Notes under the pieces: model-generated
What the model was told of the DNA's origin: nothing
What the model saw: the letters and a program-made list of their open reading frames with translations, nothing else
The model's database searches: none
Shown here: positions 29,201 through 38,379 of the stretch, piece after piece
Position numbering within the stretch: position 1 is the first letter of the stretch
Layout: the number at the start of each line of letters is the position of its first letter
DNA from: Tritrichomonas musculus
Lineage: Eukaryota > Parabasalia > Tritrichomonadida > Tritrichomonadidae
Assembly: GCA_039105265.1 (NCBI GenBank)
Contig: JAPFFF010000050.1
Location: 1,054,001-1,118,000 of the forward strand
Direction: 5' to 3'
DNA length: 64,000 nucleotides
Position numbers and translations under genes: made by a program

Positions 29201-32158
29201 GAAATTATTACATTAAATGATGCAGCCTTCAAAAAAAGACAATTTGATTTAATGAAAGCAGTTATTGAAGGAGAACGCCCAATTATTAGTTCAGATACGC
29301 CAGAGTTTTATGTAAAATTAATTGAATCTTGTTGGAAACAAGACTTTACAGAGCGTCCTAGTTTTTCTGATATCGTTCATTACATAAAAACTAATATAAA
29401 CAAATATCAATACAAAACAATTGATATCGGTGAATTCATAATGTATGCTGATGAAATTGAACCATACACTTCTCATAGTAATTATTCAGATACGAGCCAT
29501 GAAAGTGATTTTAATAAATTCGATATATTTGGATCAAGTGATGTAGATTCAAAATTGACAGGATTGCTTGATTATAGTGATATAAAGGATTCAAAAAGTT
29601 CAGATTTATCAAAGACAGGAATCGATGCTGCTGCAGATTCTGGTGATTTGAAAGATTCAAAAAGTTCAGATTTATCAAAGACAGGAATCGATGCTGTTAC
29701 AGATTCTGGTGATTTGAAAGATTCAAAAAGCACAAGTTTATCAAAGACAGGAATCGATGCTGTTGCAGATTCTGGTGATTTGAAAGATTCAAAAAGCACA
29801 AGTTTATCAAAGACAGGAATCGATGCTGTTGCAGATTCTGGTGATTTGAAAGATTCAAAAAGTTCAGATTTATCAAAGACAGGAATCGATGCTGCTGCAG
29901 ATTCTGGTGATTTGAAAGATTCAAAAAGCACAAGTTTATCAAAGACAGGAATCGATGCTGTTGCAGATTCTGGTGATTTGAAAGATTCAAAAAGTTCAGA
30001 TTTATCAAAGACAGGAATCGATGCTGTTACAGATTCTGGTGATTTGAAAGATTCAAAAAGCACAAGTTTATCAAAGACAGGAATCGATGATAATTCGAAT
30101 TCTAGTGATGAAGAGTATGGTTTCTTTGAGGAAGAAGAAAACCCAGAACTGATTCAAAGCTTTATTGATAGCATCCTTCCAACAGTTAATCTGATTGATT
30201 TAAATGATTACGATGAATTAGGAGAACTTGGAAGCGGCGCATCTGGAGATGTTTATGAAGTATTAAATAAAGCAACAAATGAGAAATTTGCTGCAAAAAT
30301 TATAAAAAATAATTTGCTTGATTTAAATACTGAAAACAAAGATAATGAAGGGAAAAAACAACTGCTCAACTTAATACGTGAAATTAATATTTCAGCAAAA
30401 ATCGATTATCCATCATGTGTAAAGTTTCATGGATATAGTATAAAAAAAGTTATGCATCCTGTCCTTTTATCAGAGCTTGTTCAAAACAATACTTTGAGAA
30501 ATATGCTTGAATTGGAAAAGAGAGGAATAGTTAATAATGATTGGACTGAAACCAAAAAATTTATAACTATTTATGGTATTGCATCAGGAATGAAATATTT
30601 ACATGAACATTCTATTTTGCATCGCGACCTAAAACCAGAAAATATTCTACTTAATGAATTTTTGTTTCCAAAAATTACTGATTTTGGATTATCAAAAGAA
30701 ATTATTCAAGTTGATGATACAATTAACAATATATATTGTATTGGGACATCTTTTTACATGGCACCAGAAATATGGAGTCATTCATATTATAGTAAAGCCA
30801 CTGATGTTTATGCATTTTCAATAATTCTCTATGAAATTGTCACAAATTTACGGCCATTTGATGGTATGGGCTATCATATGATAATGAAAAATGTAGGTAT
30901 ATTTAATGAAAGACCAGTATTTAAATATAATATAGATCAATGTTATAAAAATTTAATTGAGTCATGCTGGTCAAAAGATCCACAAGAACGTCCTTCATTT
31001 GACGAAATAATTAATATTTTATTATCAAATGAAGAATTTACTGTCAATGTAAATATGGATGAATTTAATGATTACAGAGAATTAATTTTAAATGAACAAA
31101 TTCTAATTGATGATACAAAAATAACTACAAGACCGGAACCCACTTTTAAAGAAACCATTATCCAAAATGCAACTGAAAAAATTGATGAAGAAGCAATCAA
31201 TACTTTCACCCGTGTAAAAGAAGAGCAATTGAGCACATCATTGATTAATGAATACTTTTTAGATCTAGAAAATTATGAACCAAAGAAATTATTATTTAGA
31301 ACTGAATTCAGCAATTTTTATGAGATAGTTGATAAAAACACAAAAAAAGTTTATTCTGCAATTATTTCTAATATAAACATGAATCAATTCACTGAAGACG
31401 AAATGACATTGATATCAATAGAAATGAATAAAATTTCACAATTAAATTATCCAACAATTCTTAAATTCATTGGATTCAGTCCAAAAAACTTTCAAAACCA
31501 ATCAAAGCCAGTTGTCATTACTGAGCCTTCATCCAGAAGAACATTAAATGATATATTTAAGAAAACAAGGAAAGGAGCAGTTGTAGAAGGCTGGAATGCA
31601 ACAACAAAATTAATTGTAATTTATGGAATTGCTGCTGGAATGAATTATTTACATTCAAATGACATATTAAATAGAAATTTGACTCCAAATAACATTATTC
31701 TTGATAAATCTCTGCATCCAAAAATAACTAATTTTGGATTATGCACCCATTTTTTGATCGTAAATAGTATAACTGCTCAATCATCATGCGCAATTCATCC
31801 TTCACAATTGTATTCTGCTCCAGAGAAATTTATTTCTGAAGAAGAAACCAAAAAAAGTGATGTTTATACTTTTTCTTTAATTGTTTATGAAGTTGTTACA
31901 GCAGAAAGACCTTTCAGCAAATATAAAAACTTTTCTCAGTTTTATAATCAGGTTGTGTTAGGAGGAATGAGGCCTGAAATAAAAAATGAGGTTCCTGAAT
32001 GTTATAGAGGACTAATTGAAAAATGCTGGTGCCAAGATCAGAATGAAAGACCAACTTTTGAAAATATTATTGAAGCACTTGGAAGCGTTCCCGATTTTAT
32101 AACTTCTGATGTAAACAAAGAAGAATATCTTAATTACATTAGACAAATATCAAAATGA
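26207..32158 (+). CDS. Four-domain TKL kinase/pseudokinase protein with two coding minisatellites
   Basis: This 1983-residue frame has the order: acidic start, 18 x 18-residue repeat (~105-428), pseudokinase 1 (~505-780), kinase 2 (~794-1065), 22-residue repeat (~1128-1294), kinase 3 (~1328-1610), pseudokinase 4 (~1684-1970). Kinase 2 has GKGCFG, AAK, HRDLKPDN, DFG and APE; kinase 3 has GSGASG, AAK, HRDLKPEN, DFG and APE, so both should be active. Domain 1 has YHYFDPRN for HRDLKPEN and NHF for DFG. Domain 4 lacks the VAIK lysine and has NRNLTPNN and NFG. The alternation suggests pseudokinases regulating in cis. There is no membrane segment. Upstream the frame is open 16 codons back to the stop of the LRR gene, so the ATG at 26207 is simply the first in frame. 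Confidence 0.88.
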   Translation: MKIYDENTDDDEYVRPQKSKIDLFEEEEELISNLFSSNTLNNTRVKDSISVSDVSDGVNMLKDKLDSDLKQDSNESSKNAKLSSNKDISVLLSISSDHKSKTTLDSDSFTDKTSITSRRKDKDSDSFTDKTSITSRRKDKDSDSFTDKTSITSRRKDKDSDSFTDKTSITSRRKDKDSDSFTDKTSITSRRKDKDSDSFTDKTSITSRRKDKDSDSFTDKTSITSRRKDKDSDSFTDKTSITSRRKDKDSDSFTDKTSITSRRKDKDSDSFADKTSITSRRKDKDSDSFADKTSITSRRKDKDSDSFADKTSITSRRKDKDSDSFADKTSITSRRKDKDSDSFADKTSITSRRKDKDSDSFTDKTSITSRRKDKDSDSFTDKTSITSRRKDKDSDSFTDKTSITSRRKDKDSDLFADKTSITSRRKDKDSDLFTVTTNLSDHESKDNISTRSTLNIDSDSHKKSMTDLKSDDSFGFSDSSITCDINSHFESNKYIKKQQNFIKAKIAKFDDINMLRTFIENNYVDNQLIDNKYKMDISKFNVYNKDFYSDQYHKIMRIVHDWDEQYIADMYCNISDTQLEEKIRLIFSKINFPSILKFIGVSTYLFDSIPYCLFISEDALTTLKQTSHLNETKKLIIIFGIAAGMKYLHSYDILYHYFDPRNILLDESDHPKINHFLVMNDSFNEDTKYLAPEVINGSNHTKSSDVYSFASLVFQILTNQEPISQDNKHSPIPPSVPKCYQDLIESCWSENPEERPTFNDIVNNLKTNLDFIKEGINKEEFLDYILDIIFSIPKFQISDYKQLRKIGKGCFGEVFKTKNKSTSETFAAKVLSNEYGDDLNNENFFNELEIMSKLNHPTIVKLQGFSPINFRNVLHPVIFSEYFKNGNLRDMLDKENKSLVDRKWDDTKKLIIIYGIASGMKYLHSLNILHRDLKPDNILLDEKCFPKICDFGLSKIIDNNETYKEEIIGTPPYLAPEIWKDYKYTKAGDVYAFAMTVYEIITLNDAAFKKRQFDLMKAVIEGERPIISSDTPEFYVKLIESCWKQDFTERPSFSDIVHYIKTNINKYQYKTIDIGEFIMYADEIEPYTSHSNYSDTSHESDFNKFDIFGSSDVDSKLTGLLDYSDIKDSKSSDLSKTGIDAAADSGDLKDSKSSDLSKTGIDAVTDSGDLKDSKSTSLSKTGIDAVADSGDLKDSKSTSLSKTGIDAVADSGDLKDSKSSDLSKTGIDAAADSGDLKDSKSTSLSKTGIDAVADSGDLKDSKSSDLSKTGIDAVTDSGDLKDSKSTSLSKTGIDDNSNSSDEEYGFFEEEENPELIQSFIDSILPTVNLIDLNDYDELGELGSGASGDVYEVLNKATNEKFAAKIIKNNLLDLNTENKDNEGKKQLLNLIREINISAKIDYPSCVKFHGYSIKKVMHPVLLSELVQNNTLRNMLELEKRGIVNNDWTETKKFITIYGIASGMKYLHEHSILHRDLKPENILLNEFLFPKITDFGLSKEIIQVDDTINNIYCIGTSFYMAPEIWSHSYYSKATDVYAFSIILYEIVTNLRPFDGMGYHMIMKNVGIFNERPVFKYNIDQCYKNLIESCWSKDPQERPSFDEIINILLSNEEFTVNVNMDEFNDYRELILNEQILIDDTKITTRPEPTFKETIIQNATEKIDEEAINTFTRVKEEQLSTSLINEYFLDLENYEPKKLLFRTEFSNFYEIVDKNTKKVYSAIISNINMNQFTEDEMTLISIEMNKISQLNYPTILKFIGFSPKNFQNQSKPVVITEPSSRRTLNDIFKKTRKGAVVEGWNATTKLIVIYGIAAGMNYLHSNDILNRNLTPNNIILDKSLHPKITNFGLCTHFLIVNSITAQSSCAIHPSQLYSAPEKFISEEETKKSDVYTFSLIVYEVVTAERPFSKYKNFSQFYNQVVLGGMRPEIKNEVPECYRGLIEKCWCQDQNERPTFENIIEALGSVPDFITSDVNKEEYLNYIRQISK
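26519..27490 (+). repeat. Coding minisatellite: 18 x 54 bp
   Basis: Eighteen consecutive 54-bp units each encode DSDSFTDKTSITSRRKDK, with Thr/Ala and Ser/Leu variants. Copies match almost perfectly at DNA level, with synonymous differences (ACTGAT, ACAGAC; AGAAGA, AGAAGG), so the array is recent and in frame. The repeat is rich in Ser/Thr next to basic residues and could be phosphorylated. Confidence 0.95.
29588..30089 (+). repeat. Coding minisatellite: 66-bp unit, 7 full copies and a partial one
   Basis: Units start at 29588 and every 66 bp to 30050. Each encodes DSKSSDLSKTGIDA plus DSGDLK with SSD/STS and AAA/AVT/AVA variants. It forms the linker between kinase domains 2 and 3. Confidence 0.95.
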
Positions 32159-32807
32159 TTTTGTATTGCTATTACTTTATATTAATGTAGAAAATGTTCA
32201 TTTTCTTTTCTTGCGTTCTCTATAATTTTATAGATCAAATATAATATCTTTTCCAAGTCCACTGCTTTTAACTAAAACCGTGTTATGTGCATATAAAACT
32301 CTTCCTTTGTTCTACCAAACATATAAATTATGCTGATGCATAGCATTTAACTCCATATGAACTAATATTATAAAGATTATCCTCTCCACATCCACATCCA
32401 GCAACCTTTTGTGACGTTATTAAAATAATTATAAATTTCAATGCATTTATTATAAATCTTTCCACCAAGAGCTTGAATAAATGTTCCATTTGTATCCGTC
32501 AACCTATATTCAGCATCGAATTTAGGCTGGCTGGATCATTTTATCGATGAGATTGTGCAAAAACATATAAAAAAGTGATAATTATGAAATAATTACATGT
32601 TTTATTGAAAGAGTTTACAATTCAATTCAAATAAAATCATTTAAATGTTGAAAAACGTTTTTTTTTCTGAGAATTTTAATTTTTGATAAAACTCATAGAA
32701 TTTTGATGAAATTAATGATTTAAAATTTGCTCATTTTTTGTGCTATCAGACAAGTAATTATTGTTTTTTTTTTAATTCATTTTCAATGCTATATCCATAG
32801 AAATAGG

Positions 32808-32957
32808 TTGAATGAATGATAATCACAGAAAATATATAGCACATTCATTAGAAAAAAACCATTAATTAGAGTCATTATCACTCAAAAGTGGAGGTGATCT
32901 TTTTTCACTAAATACCAATTGAATGAATGATAATCACAGAAAATATATAGCACATTC
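32808..32957 (+). repeat. 39-bp perfect direct repeat, 111 bp apart
   Basis: Copies at 32808-32846 and 32919-32957 are identical (TTGAATGAATGATAATCACA onward). The DNA between them is unrelated. Confidence 0.9.
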
Positions 32958-33183
32958 TTTAAATCATTCAATATTTCTTGATTAATAGCTGATATCAATT
33001 TCAAGTTTGAAAAAGATTATTAAATTGAGAGTAATAAAATAAATCTAATGCCGTCATCTTTTCTCATCTAAAACCCACATACAAGTTTATACAGTAAGTT
33101 AAAATTGAGATTAAATGATATTATCATCAGAGATAAATAGCTATTCGTGTATAATATAACAATTATTATTTTTTAAATGTTCC

Positions 33184-33224
33184 TTAAACAATATATAACT
33201 TTTTCGCAAGTATATATTGTTTAA
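33184..33224. promoter_or_regulatory. Inverted repeat with AACTTTTTC at the arm/loop junction, upstream of Myb gene
   Basis: Fourteen-bp perfect arms TTAAACAATATATA (33184-33197) and TATATATTGTTTAA (33211-33224) flank a 13-nt loop containing ACTTTTTCG. It lies ~150 bp before the Myb start codon. Confidence 0.45.
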
Positions 33225-33317
33225 ATTTTTTAAAACGACTTTTAACTTTTTAAATGAAAAAATTTTCACAGCATTTTTTTTTGAGAGGGCAATTTAAAAA
33301 GTTACAATCATCATGAA

Positions 33318-33331
33318 AACTTTTTCATAAT
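33318..33331 (+). promoter_or_regulatory. Candidate core-promoter motif AACTTTTTCATAAT
   Basis: This 14-mer lies 42 bp upstream of the ATG at 33374. The identical 14-mer lies 36 bp upstream of the ATG at 62040. A promoter role is inferred from this positional match. Confidence 0.45.
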
Positions 33332-33373
33332 TATATATCATTTTATTATAAAACTAGCAAGAAGAAGTGGAAA

Positions 33374-33994
33374 ATGCAGGAAATAACTTTTTTTCCCGAT
33401 GATTATCAATTGGGGCAAGCGTCAACTGATGAAAATAATATTACTCTAAATATAAATTTTGAAGTTTCATTACCAAGCCTTTTAAGTTTAATATCAAATA
33501 CAGAAAGCAGCACAAATATTGATTCTAACTCAGTTAACCAAATTCCTCATAAGAAAAAAAGAGTTTTTTTTTCTGCTCTAGATGATCAACAATTGAAATC
33601 ATTAGTTAGCAAATATGGATCAAAAAACTGGACGCTTATATCATCACTGATGGATAATAAATCGCCCAGACAATGTAGAGACAGATATTTTAATTATCTC
33701 TTTCCTGGATATTCAATGAGTGAATGGTCCAAGGAAGAAGATGATTTACTGACAAAATTGTACCTAGAGCATGGATCAAAATGGTCCTTTATTAGTAGTT
33801 ACTTAAATGGGAGAACACCAGGAGGGGTAAAAAATAGGTGGAATAACTTTTTATCTAAAAGAGTTATGTCGCTGGACGACAAAAGTAAAACACAAAAGGA
33901 AGAGATACTGCAAATTGGGAATGAATCTTCAAGTGCAGATGATTTATTGAAGCAAATTGATTTTTCTGTATTAAATGAAGAATTTATTTTATAA
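33374..33994 (+). CDS. R2R3 Myb DNA-binding protein
   Basis: This 206-residue protein has two Myb repeats. R2 (~64-110) has KNWTLISSLM and SPRQCRDRYFNYL. R3 (~115-163) has EWSKEEDDLL, SKWSFISSYL and GRTPGGVKNRWNNFL. In each repeat the first of the three spaced tryptophan positions is partly replaced (Phe in R2, Trp in R3). The last ~45 residues are acidic, ending in a short hydrophobic FSVLNEEFIL. Trichomonad R2R3 Mybs bind promoter elements and regulate transcription; the target here is unknown. The N-terminal 60 residues are unstructured and acidic. It is close in design to the broken Myb gene at 22816. Confidence 0.93.
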   Translation: MQEITFFPDDYQLGQASTDENNITLNINFEVSLPSLLSLISNTESSTNIDSNSVNQIPHKKKRVFFSALDDQQLKSLVSKYGSKNWTLISSLMDNKSPRQCRDRYFNYLFPGYSMSEWSKEEDDLLTKLYLEHGSKWSFISSYLNGRTPGGVKNRWNNFLSKRVMSLDDKSKTQKEEILQIGNESSSADDLLKQIDFSVLNEEFIL

Positions 33995-34924
33995 ATTATT
34001 AATTTTATTTGATTTTTACAAAAAAGAGCTTTTGGCATAATTTCAAAGATTTTTTGATCAAAACAGTTCGAGACATAGCCATAATAATTTGATTTTTTCA
34101 TATAAATGCTTTTCTAGTCAGTTATAAATTGAGAGACATTTTGAGAAAAACTTAAAAAAGGTATTATCTTTTCATTTGCATTTTGAAGTTTGTTCTTGTA
34201 CAGATACTAATTTTATATCGTAAAGTAATTTTTTATCGTATTCAAATTTCAGATTTTGCAGGCAATAACATTCAGGTATATAAAGTAAGATTCAAAAGGC
34301 TTGGGACAAACTTTTTCAATACGTAAAGGTCAAAATTACTCATTTTAAAGGTCAATAAGTCCCAAGTAGAATGCAAGATTTTCAGAGAAACATTGAAAAA
34401 AATGAAATGTTGTCACAAGCTTTTTGAATCCAACTTTATTAGATCATAAATTAACTGAATGTTATTGTTGTTCGAAGCGATATTACTATAACAGCCGCTC
34501 TACAGACATGACATTATCCACACTTTGTTATCAATTATCCAAAGCAGAATCGAGACAAATATTTTGACTCATTTGATGCCTTCTTTGAGAGGGACCTATG
34601 GCATTACTTCACTGAGAAGAAAGTGTGTCTTTTCTAAGAGTTCCTTGTTACAATTAGTCAAGGCTACTGGGATGGAATCTGGATAGAGAAGTGCCATAAT
34701 AAGGAAGCACTGGATTTGGTTGGCAAGCAATCGACACTGGCTGTGAATCATCAAACAAAAAATTTCCTTCAAATTTGAAATTCTCTTTACAACTGACGCG
34801 GCATTTCAGCTGACTTCAATGAATAAATCCACTGATGCAGTACTCAATGAAATATGATTTGCATTTTAATAATAAAAATCACAAAACACATTTTTTTATG
34901 TAAAATACATTAAAAACAAACAGA
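33995..34924. other. Intergenic with a possible coding relic
   Basis: At 34560-34780 on the + strand there is broken coding-like text (FDAFFERDLWHYFTEKK, then GYWDGIWIEKCHNKEALDLV) interrupted by stops, with higher GC than the flanks. The family is not recognised. An AACTTTTTCAAT motif lies near 34310. Confidence 0.4.
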
Positions 34925-34929
34925 ATGAC

Positions 34930-36537
34930 TCACTTTGTGATGAGCTTTGGCAGCACTTTTGGCTTGGTCTGGGGAACTTCCTGGTCGTCCTCAACGCGCC
35001 CCATGTTCTCGACCTCGATGAGTGCCTGGTCGTCGCTCTGGTATTCGGCACAAACCTTTGGATGCGCAAGTCCATTTGGCGGGCTGTTCAAACAACGGCC
35101 GGAATTTTGCCTTTTATGGCGAATTCCAGTATTGAATGCAAACGACCCGTTCACGCTTCTCACGTTCTTCGCGAGGAGGCGCGGCTTTGTCCTATTTGGC
35201 GCCATTATCGGGCAAGCGTTTGTGCTCTTGAGCGGCGTCGTGTTCCCCGGTGATACGTTTATATTGGCGGTTTCTTTCAAAAGGTTATCCCTATTGAAAT
35301 TGAGAAGCTGCTCACTTTTTGCTTGCAAAATCGGGGGTTGCCTAACCGTCGGGCTCATCGTGAAAACCGGTTTTACTGTCGCTTTTTCAAAATGAGGCTG
35401 CACTTTGAAAAAGTTGGCATCTAAACGGTTAAGTTGGGGTATCGGATGGAAAACTATGGGCTCAATTTGGTCCCCCCTCTTGAGTACCTTCAAAATGGCA
35501 CTTTTGTTGCCCATGTCTTTGTTGTACGAGGACGCCGAGAAGACGGTCACGCACATGTCATTGAACCGCATTTCAATCCCATTGTTGATACATTCATGAC
35601 CGCGAATAAGCCTTTTCAAAAAGTTTCCTCTCAAAAAGTCGGAAATTGATTCTAATGAGAAAAGCTTGCCGCAGCCACGAGGATTGTCTTCGAATCCCTG
35701 GGAAATAACCGCAGGACGTTTCGATGGATCACTCCAGAGAATGTCACTGAGAAGCTGGTTGTCGTCAAAATGGTCAATTGGACGATGGATAAAATTTCGG
35801 ATATCATCGATCTTCTTAAGTTGAGGAGAAATGCCACCATGTATGCAAATCGATGTTTTATTGATGATGGCACAGATTGGGAGGTAAGAAAATGCTTTCA
35901 TAAAGGCTTCATAAAGTGATTCATTATATTGATAATTTCGGAGAGGACGATGATTGGAAATGTAAGGGTGAAATGAATCTTCTTTGTAAATGGGAACATC
36001 GATTTCGTCTTCATCAAATAATGGTTCGCCGCTGTCTGGTGAAAACTTGTTGAATTTTGGTAACGAAATGCCTTTTTGAATACAAAATGGAGCAATTTCT
36101 TTTCTAAATCCATATTGTGCACAAACTGCGTCAAATTCGTGATTCCCTCGGAGAAGAAAGTACTGATCTGGAAATAAGATCTTTAAAGAAAATAATAAAG
36201 AAATACATTCTAACGAAAAACTTCCACGATCAACATAATCTCCAAGAAAAAGTATTTTGTACTGATTAACATTAATATAATTTAATATACGTAGTAGGTC
36301 ATGTAGGCTGCCATGAATGTCTCCAACAACAACAACATCTCCATCAATTTCTAAAACAACATCCTCTTTAGAAAATATAGTTTGGGCTTCTGAACATAAA
36401 GACATCAATAATTCTTGGTCAAATGAAGGTATCGGACGGGCATCGTTAGTATTATGGCCAACTTGAAGAATTTCTTCTTTGGAAAGATATAGAATTGTCG
36501 AATAGGTTGCGAAAATCTTGGAAGCAAGATCAGTCAT
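34930..36537 (-). CDS. PPP-family serine/threonine phosphatase (PP1-like) with insert and long tail
   Basis: This 535-residue enzyme has all PPP metal and phosphate motifs: GDIHG 72-76, GDYVDRG 99-105, RGNHE 130-134, HGGISP 233-238 and RGHE 312-315. It should remove phosphate from Ser/Thr using two metal ions. Compared with PP1 it has a ~50-60-residue acidic and aromatic insert (about 150-207) between RGNHE and the next helix, and a ~170-residue basic, Pro/Asn-rich tail after 365 that looks disordered. RGHE replaces the usual RAHQ-type motif. The insert and tail probably decide targeting. The 3' half of the gene, covering the tail, is far richer in GC (to 58% in one counted line) than the catalytic 5' half (25%). 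Confidence 0.9.
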   Translation of the reverse strand: MTDLASKIFATYSTILYLSKEEILQVGHNTNDARPIPSFDQELLMSLCSEAQTIFSKEDVVLEIDGDVVVVGDIHGSLHDLLRILNYINVNQYKILFLGDYVDRGSFSLECISLLFSLKILFPDQYFLLRGNHEFDAVCAQYGFRKEIAPFCIQKGISLPKFNKFSPDSGEPLFDEDEIDVPIYKEDSFHPYISNHRPLRNYQYNESLYEAFMKAFSYLPICAIINKTSICIHGGISPQLKKIDDIRNFIHRPIDHFDDNQLLSDILWSDPSKRPAVISQGFEDNPRGCGKLFSLESISDFLRGNFLKRLIRGHECINNGIEMRFNDMCVTVFSASSYNKDMGNKSAILKVLKRGDQIEPIVFHPIPQLNRLDANFFKVQPHFEKATVKPVFTMSPTVRQPPILQAKSEQLLNFNRDNLLKETANINVSPGNTTPLKSTNACPIMAPNRTKPRLLAKNVRSVNGSFAFNTGIRHKRQNSGRCLNSPPNGLAHPKVCAEYQSDDQALIEVENMGRVEDDQEVPQTKPKVLPKLITK

Positions 36538-37978
36538 TTATTTTTTATAATATAAAATAAAAAATAATTAGAAATCTTATTTTTTCTGAGGAATTCAAAA
36601 CTTAATCTTTTAATTATATTGCTATTTTTATTTATAAAAATTAGTTTTTTAATGATTATATTAATTAAATTATTACTTTTTATATATAAAATAAATATTT
36701 ATTGGTGTTTATCTGTTTTTCATGAGAAAATAGCAGTTTTATTTTATTTTATATAATTGAAAAAAGTAATTGAATTTTTTTTTTTCACATTTAATCGATT
36801 TTATTTTTCTATTTACAATTAATCATAATATTTAACACAGATTCATAATACCATAAAATACTTGATAAGTGAAATTTTGAATAAACAATTTTTTGAGAAC
36901 AAAATAGTAAGTTTTCCCTATTGATTCATCTCAAAAAATATTTATAAATATCTTAATATTTTTGTTAATATAATAAATAATTAATTGCAAATAAATCTAA
37001 TCATTCATAAATAACAAATATTATAAAATAAAAAAACATTTTATATTTAGGTGGACTCGGAGATGTTCAGGTAAAGACCAGATTTAATTTTGAGTCCGGC
37101 ATTTTTAGTTTGTCACATCTGAGCACTGGCAACTGCCAAAAAGCTAACAAAAATGTCATAGTCAATTCCAGGTTCAAGCCAAGTATTCGGCCATAGAATG
37201 CAAGATAGAACGCCAACATAATTCCATTCAAAATGATGAAAGGAGTGATACTTCAAAAAAAGCTAAATAAATTGAATATCTCAATCACCATCTATTTTAA
37301 GAAATAATGAGACAATTCACAGAAGTTGATTAGACTCGTTCAATGAAGCTTTTTTATGAAAAAAATGTATTATGTCCTTCAGTATTATTTGGTCAATGAC
37401 GAAAGCTGCTTTGTTCAGAATTCTCTGCCTAAAAAAGGCTGATTGAAATGATAATTGGCCTTTCTTTGACAAATTGTCTAAACGAATTGAAATCGACACA
37501 AACTTAATCATCAGAAAATCAAATAATTCACCAAAGCAAACAAGACCTGATTGATTCACTAGAATTTTCGAATGTATTTTAGTTCGAACTGAATTGTGGG
37601 CCAAAAATAATTTGACCGATGGAGATTGCGAAAAACTTGTTTAACATAATTGAAGCATCAATTTCCATTCATATCGTTGTCTTTTAATTGCTATTTATTT
37701 ATAAAAACAGTCAACAGCCTTTTGGCTTGTTATTCACAATACTTCTTCAATGCTAGAAGTAATAAATCAGCCATTTACTAATAATATGGAGAATTTAAGA
37801 TGCAAACTCAGTTTTTATTACAAAATATCGGCTTTGCCTATATAATATATACATCCGTTTTTAGTTAGATTACAGTTTAATAAATATCAAATTTCAATTC
37901 CAAATCCTTCATAAAATAGAGGAGAAATTGGAGGAGGAAGTTTATTGCCTGGCGGTGAACACTATTTCAAATAATTCC
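36538..37978. other. Intergenic with possible minus-strand relics
   Basis: 36538-37030 is AT-rich and empty. 37030-37700 has minus-strand coding-like pieces in different frames (EWNYVGVLSCILWPNTWLE; a 95-codon frame at 37317-37604), with no recognised family. The rest shows nothing. Confidence 0.35.
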
Positions 37979-38325
37979 TATTTCAAATGATGGAATAGGA
38001 CAAAGAATAATGTTATATAAAAAATCTATTTTTCTGTAATTATTATATATCTCTTCAAAAACATTTGCATCATATAATTTAAAATAGAAGATTGTTTGCT
38101 GTATTCTCATTTTCAATGCGTCTGTTGTGTCTTTGTATTTATCAACTTCTTTGTTGATTTGGTCATAATTGAATGAACTGAAGTTGATTGCTTTTTTGAT
38201 TAATGCAATGCTGAGGAGATATTCAATCGCCAGGCCAATTTTTGGTTGAATTTTGCCATGAAAACCATTTTTATAAACTACTCCAAGGTTATTTTGGACA
38301 TGTTGGTCATTAAATGATGATCACT
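37979..38325 (-). pseudogene. Relic of a Sel1-repeat protein gene
   Basis: The minus strand reads HVQNNLGVVYKNGFHGK, then IGLAIEYLLSIALIKKA, and continues open for ~115 codons to a TGA at 37979. The N-LG--Y--G and A--Y-L-A spacing is that of a Sel1-like repeat. It begins after an in-frame TGA and has no start codon. A 42-nt A-run lies just beyond it (38335-38376). It is probably the 3' end of a lost gene. Confidence 0.45.
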
Positions 38326-38332
38326 CCTTGTA

Positions 38333-38334
<2 letters not shown>

Positions 38335-38376
<42 letters not shown>
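38335..38376 (+). repeat. 42-nt poly-A tract
   Basis: An unbroken A-run, the longest homopolymer in the window, next to the Sel1 relic. 38377-38906 after it holds only AT-rich DNA and one unsupported 68-codon frame. Confidence 0.7.

Positions 38377-38379
<3 letters not shown>

Larger units (their letters stand above)
32159..33373. other. Intergenic with a gene relic, a direct repeat and a hairpin
   Basis: On the minus strand, ~32540-32320 has broken coding-like text (RLTDTNGTFIQALGGKIYN, then CGCGEDNLYNISSYGVKC in a shifted frame); family not identified. A 39-bp perfect direct repeat lies at 32808-32846 and 32919-32957. A hairpin at 33184-33224 and a motif at 33318 lie before the Myb gene. 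The remainder is AT-rich. Confidence 0.5.

Noticed and set aside
26497-30063. Antisense and alternative frames over the two minisatellites of the kinase gene
   Set aside because: These are by-products of in-frame repeats; the kinase frame explains the DNA.
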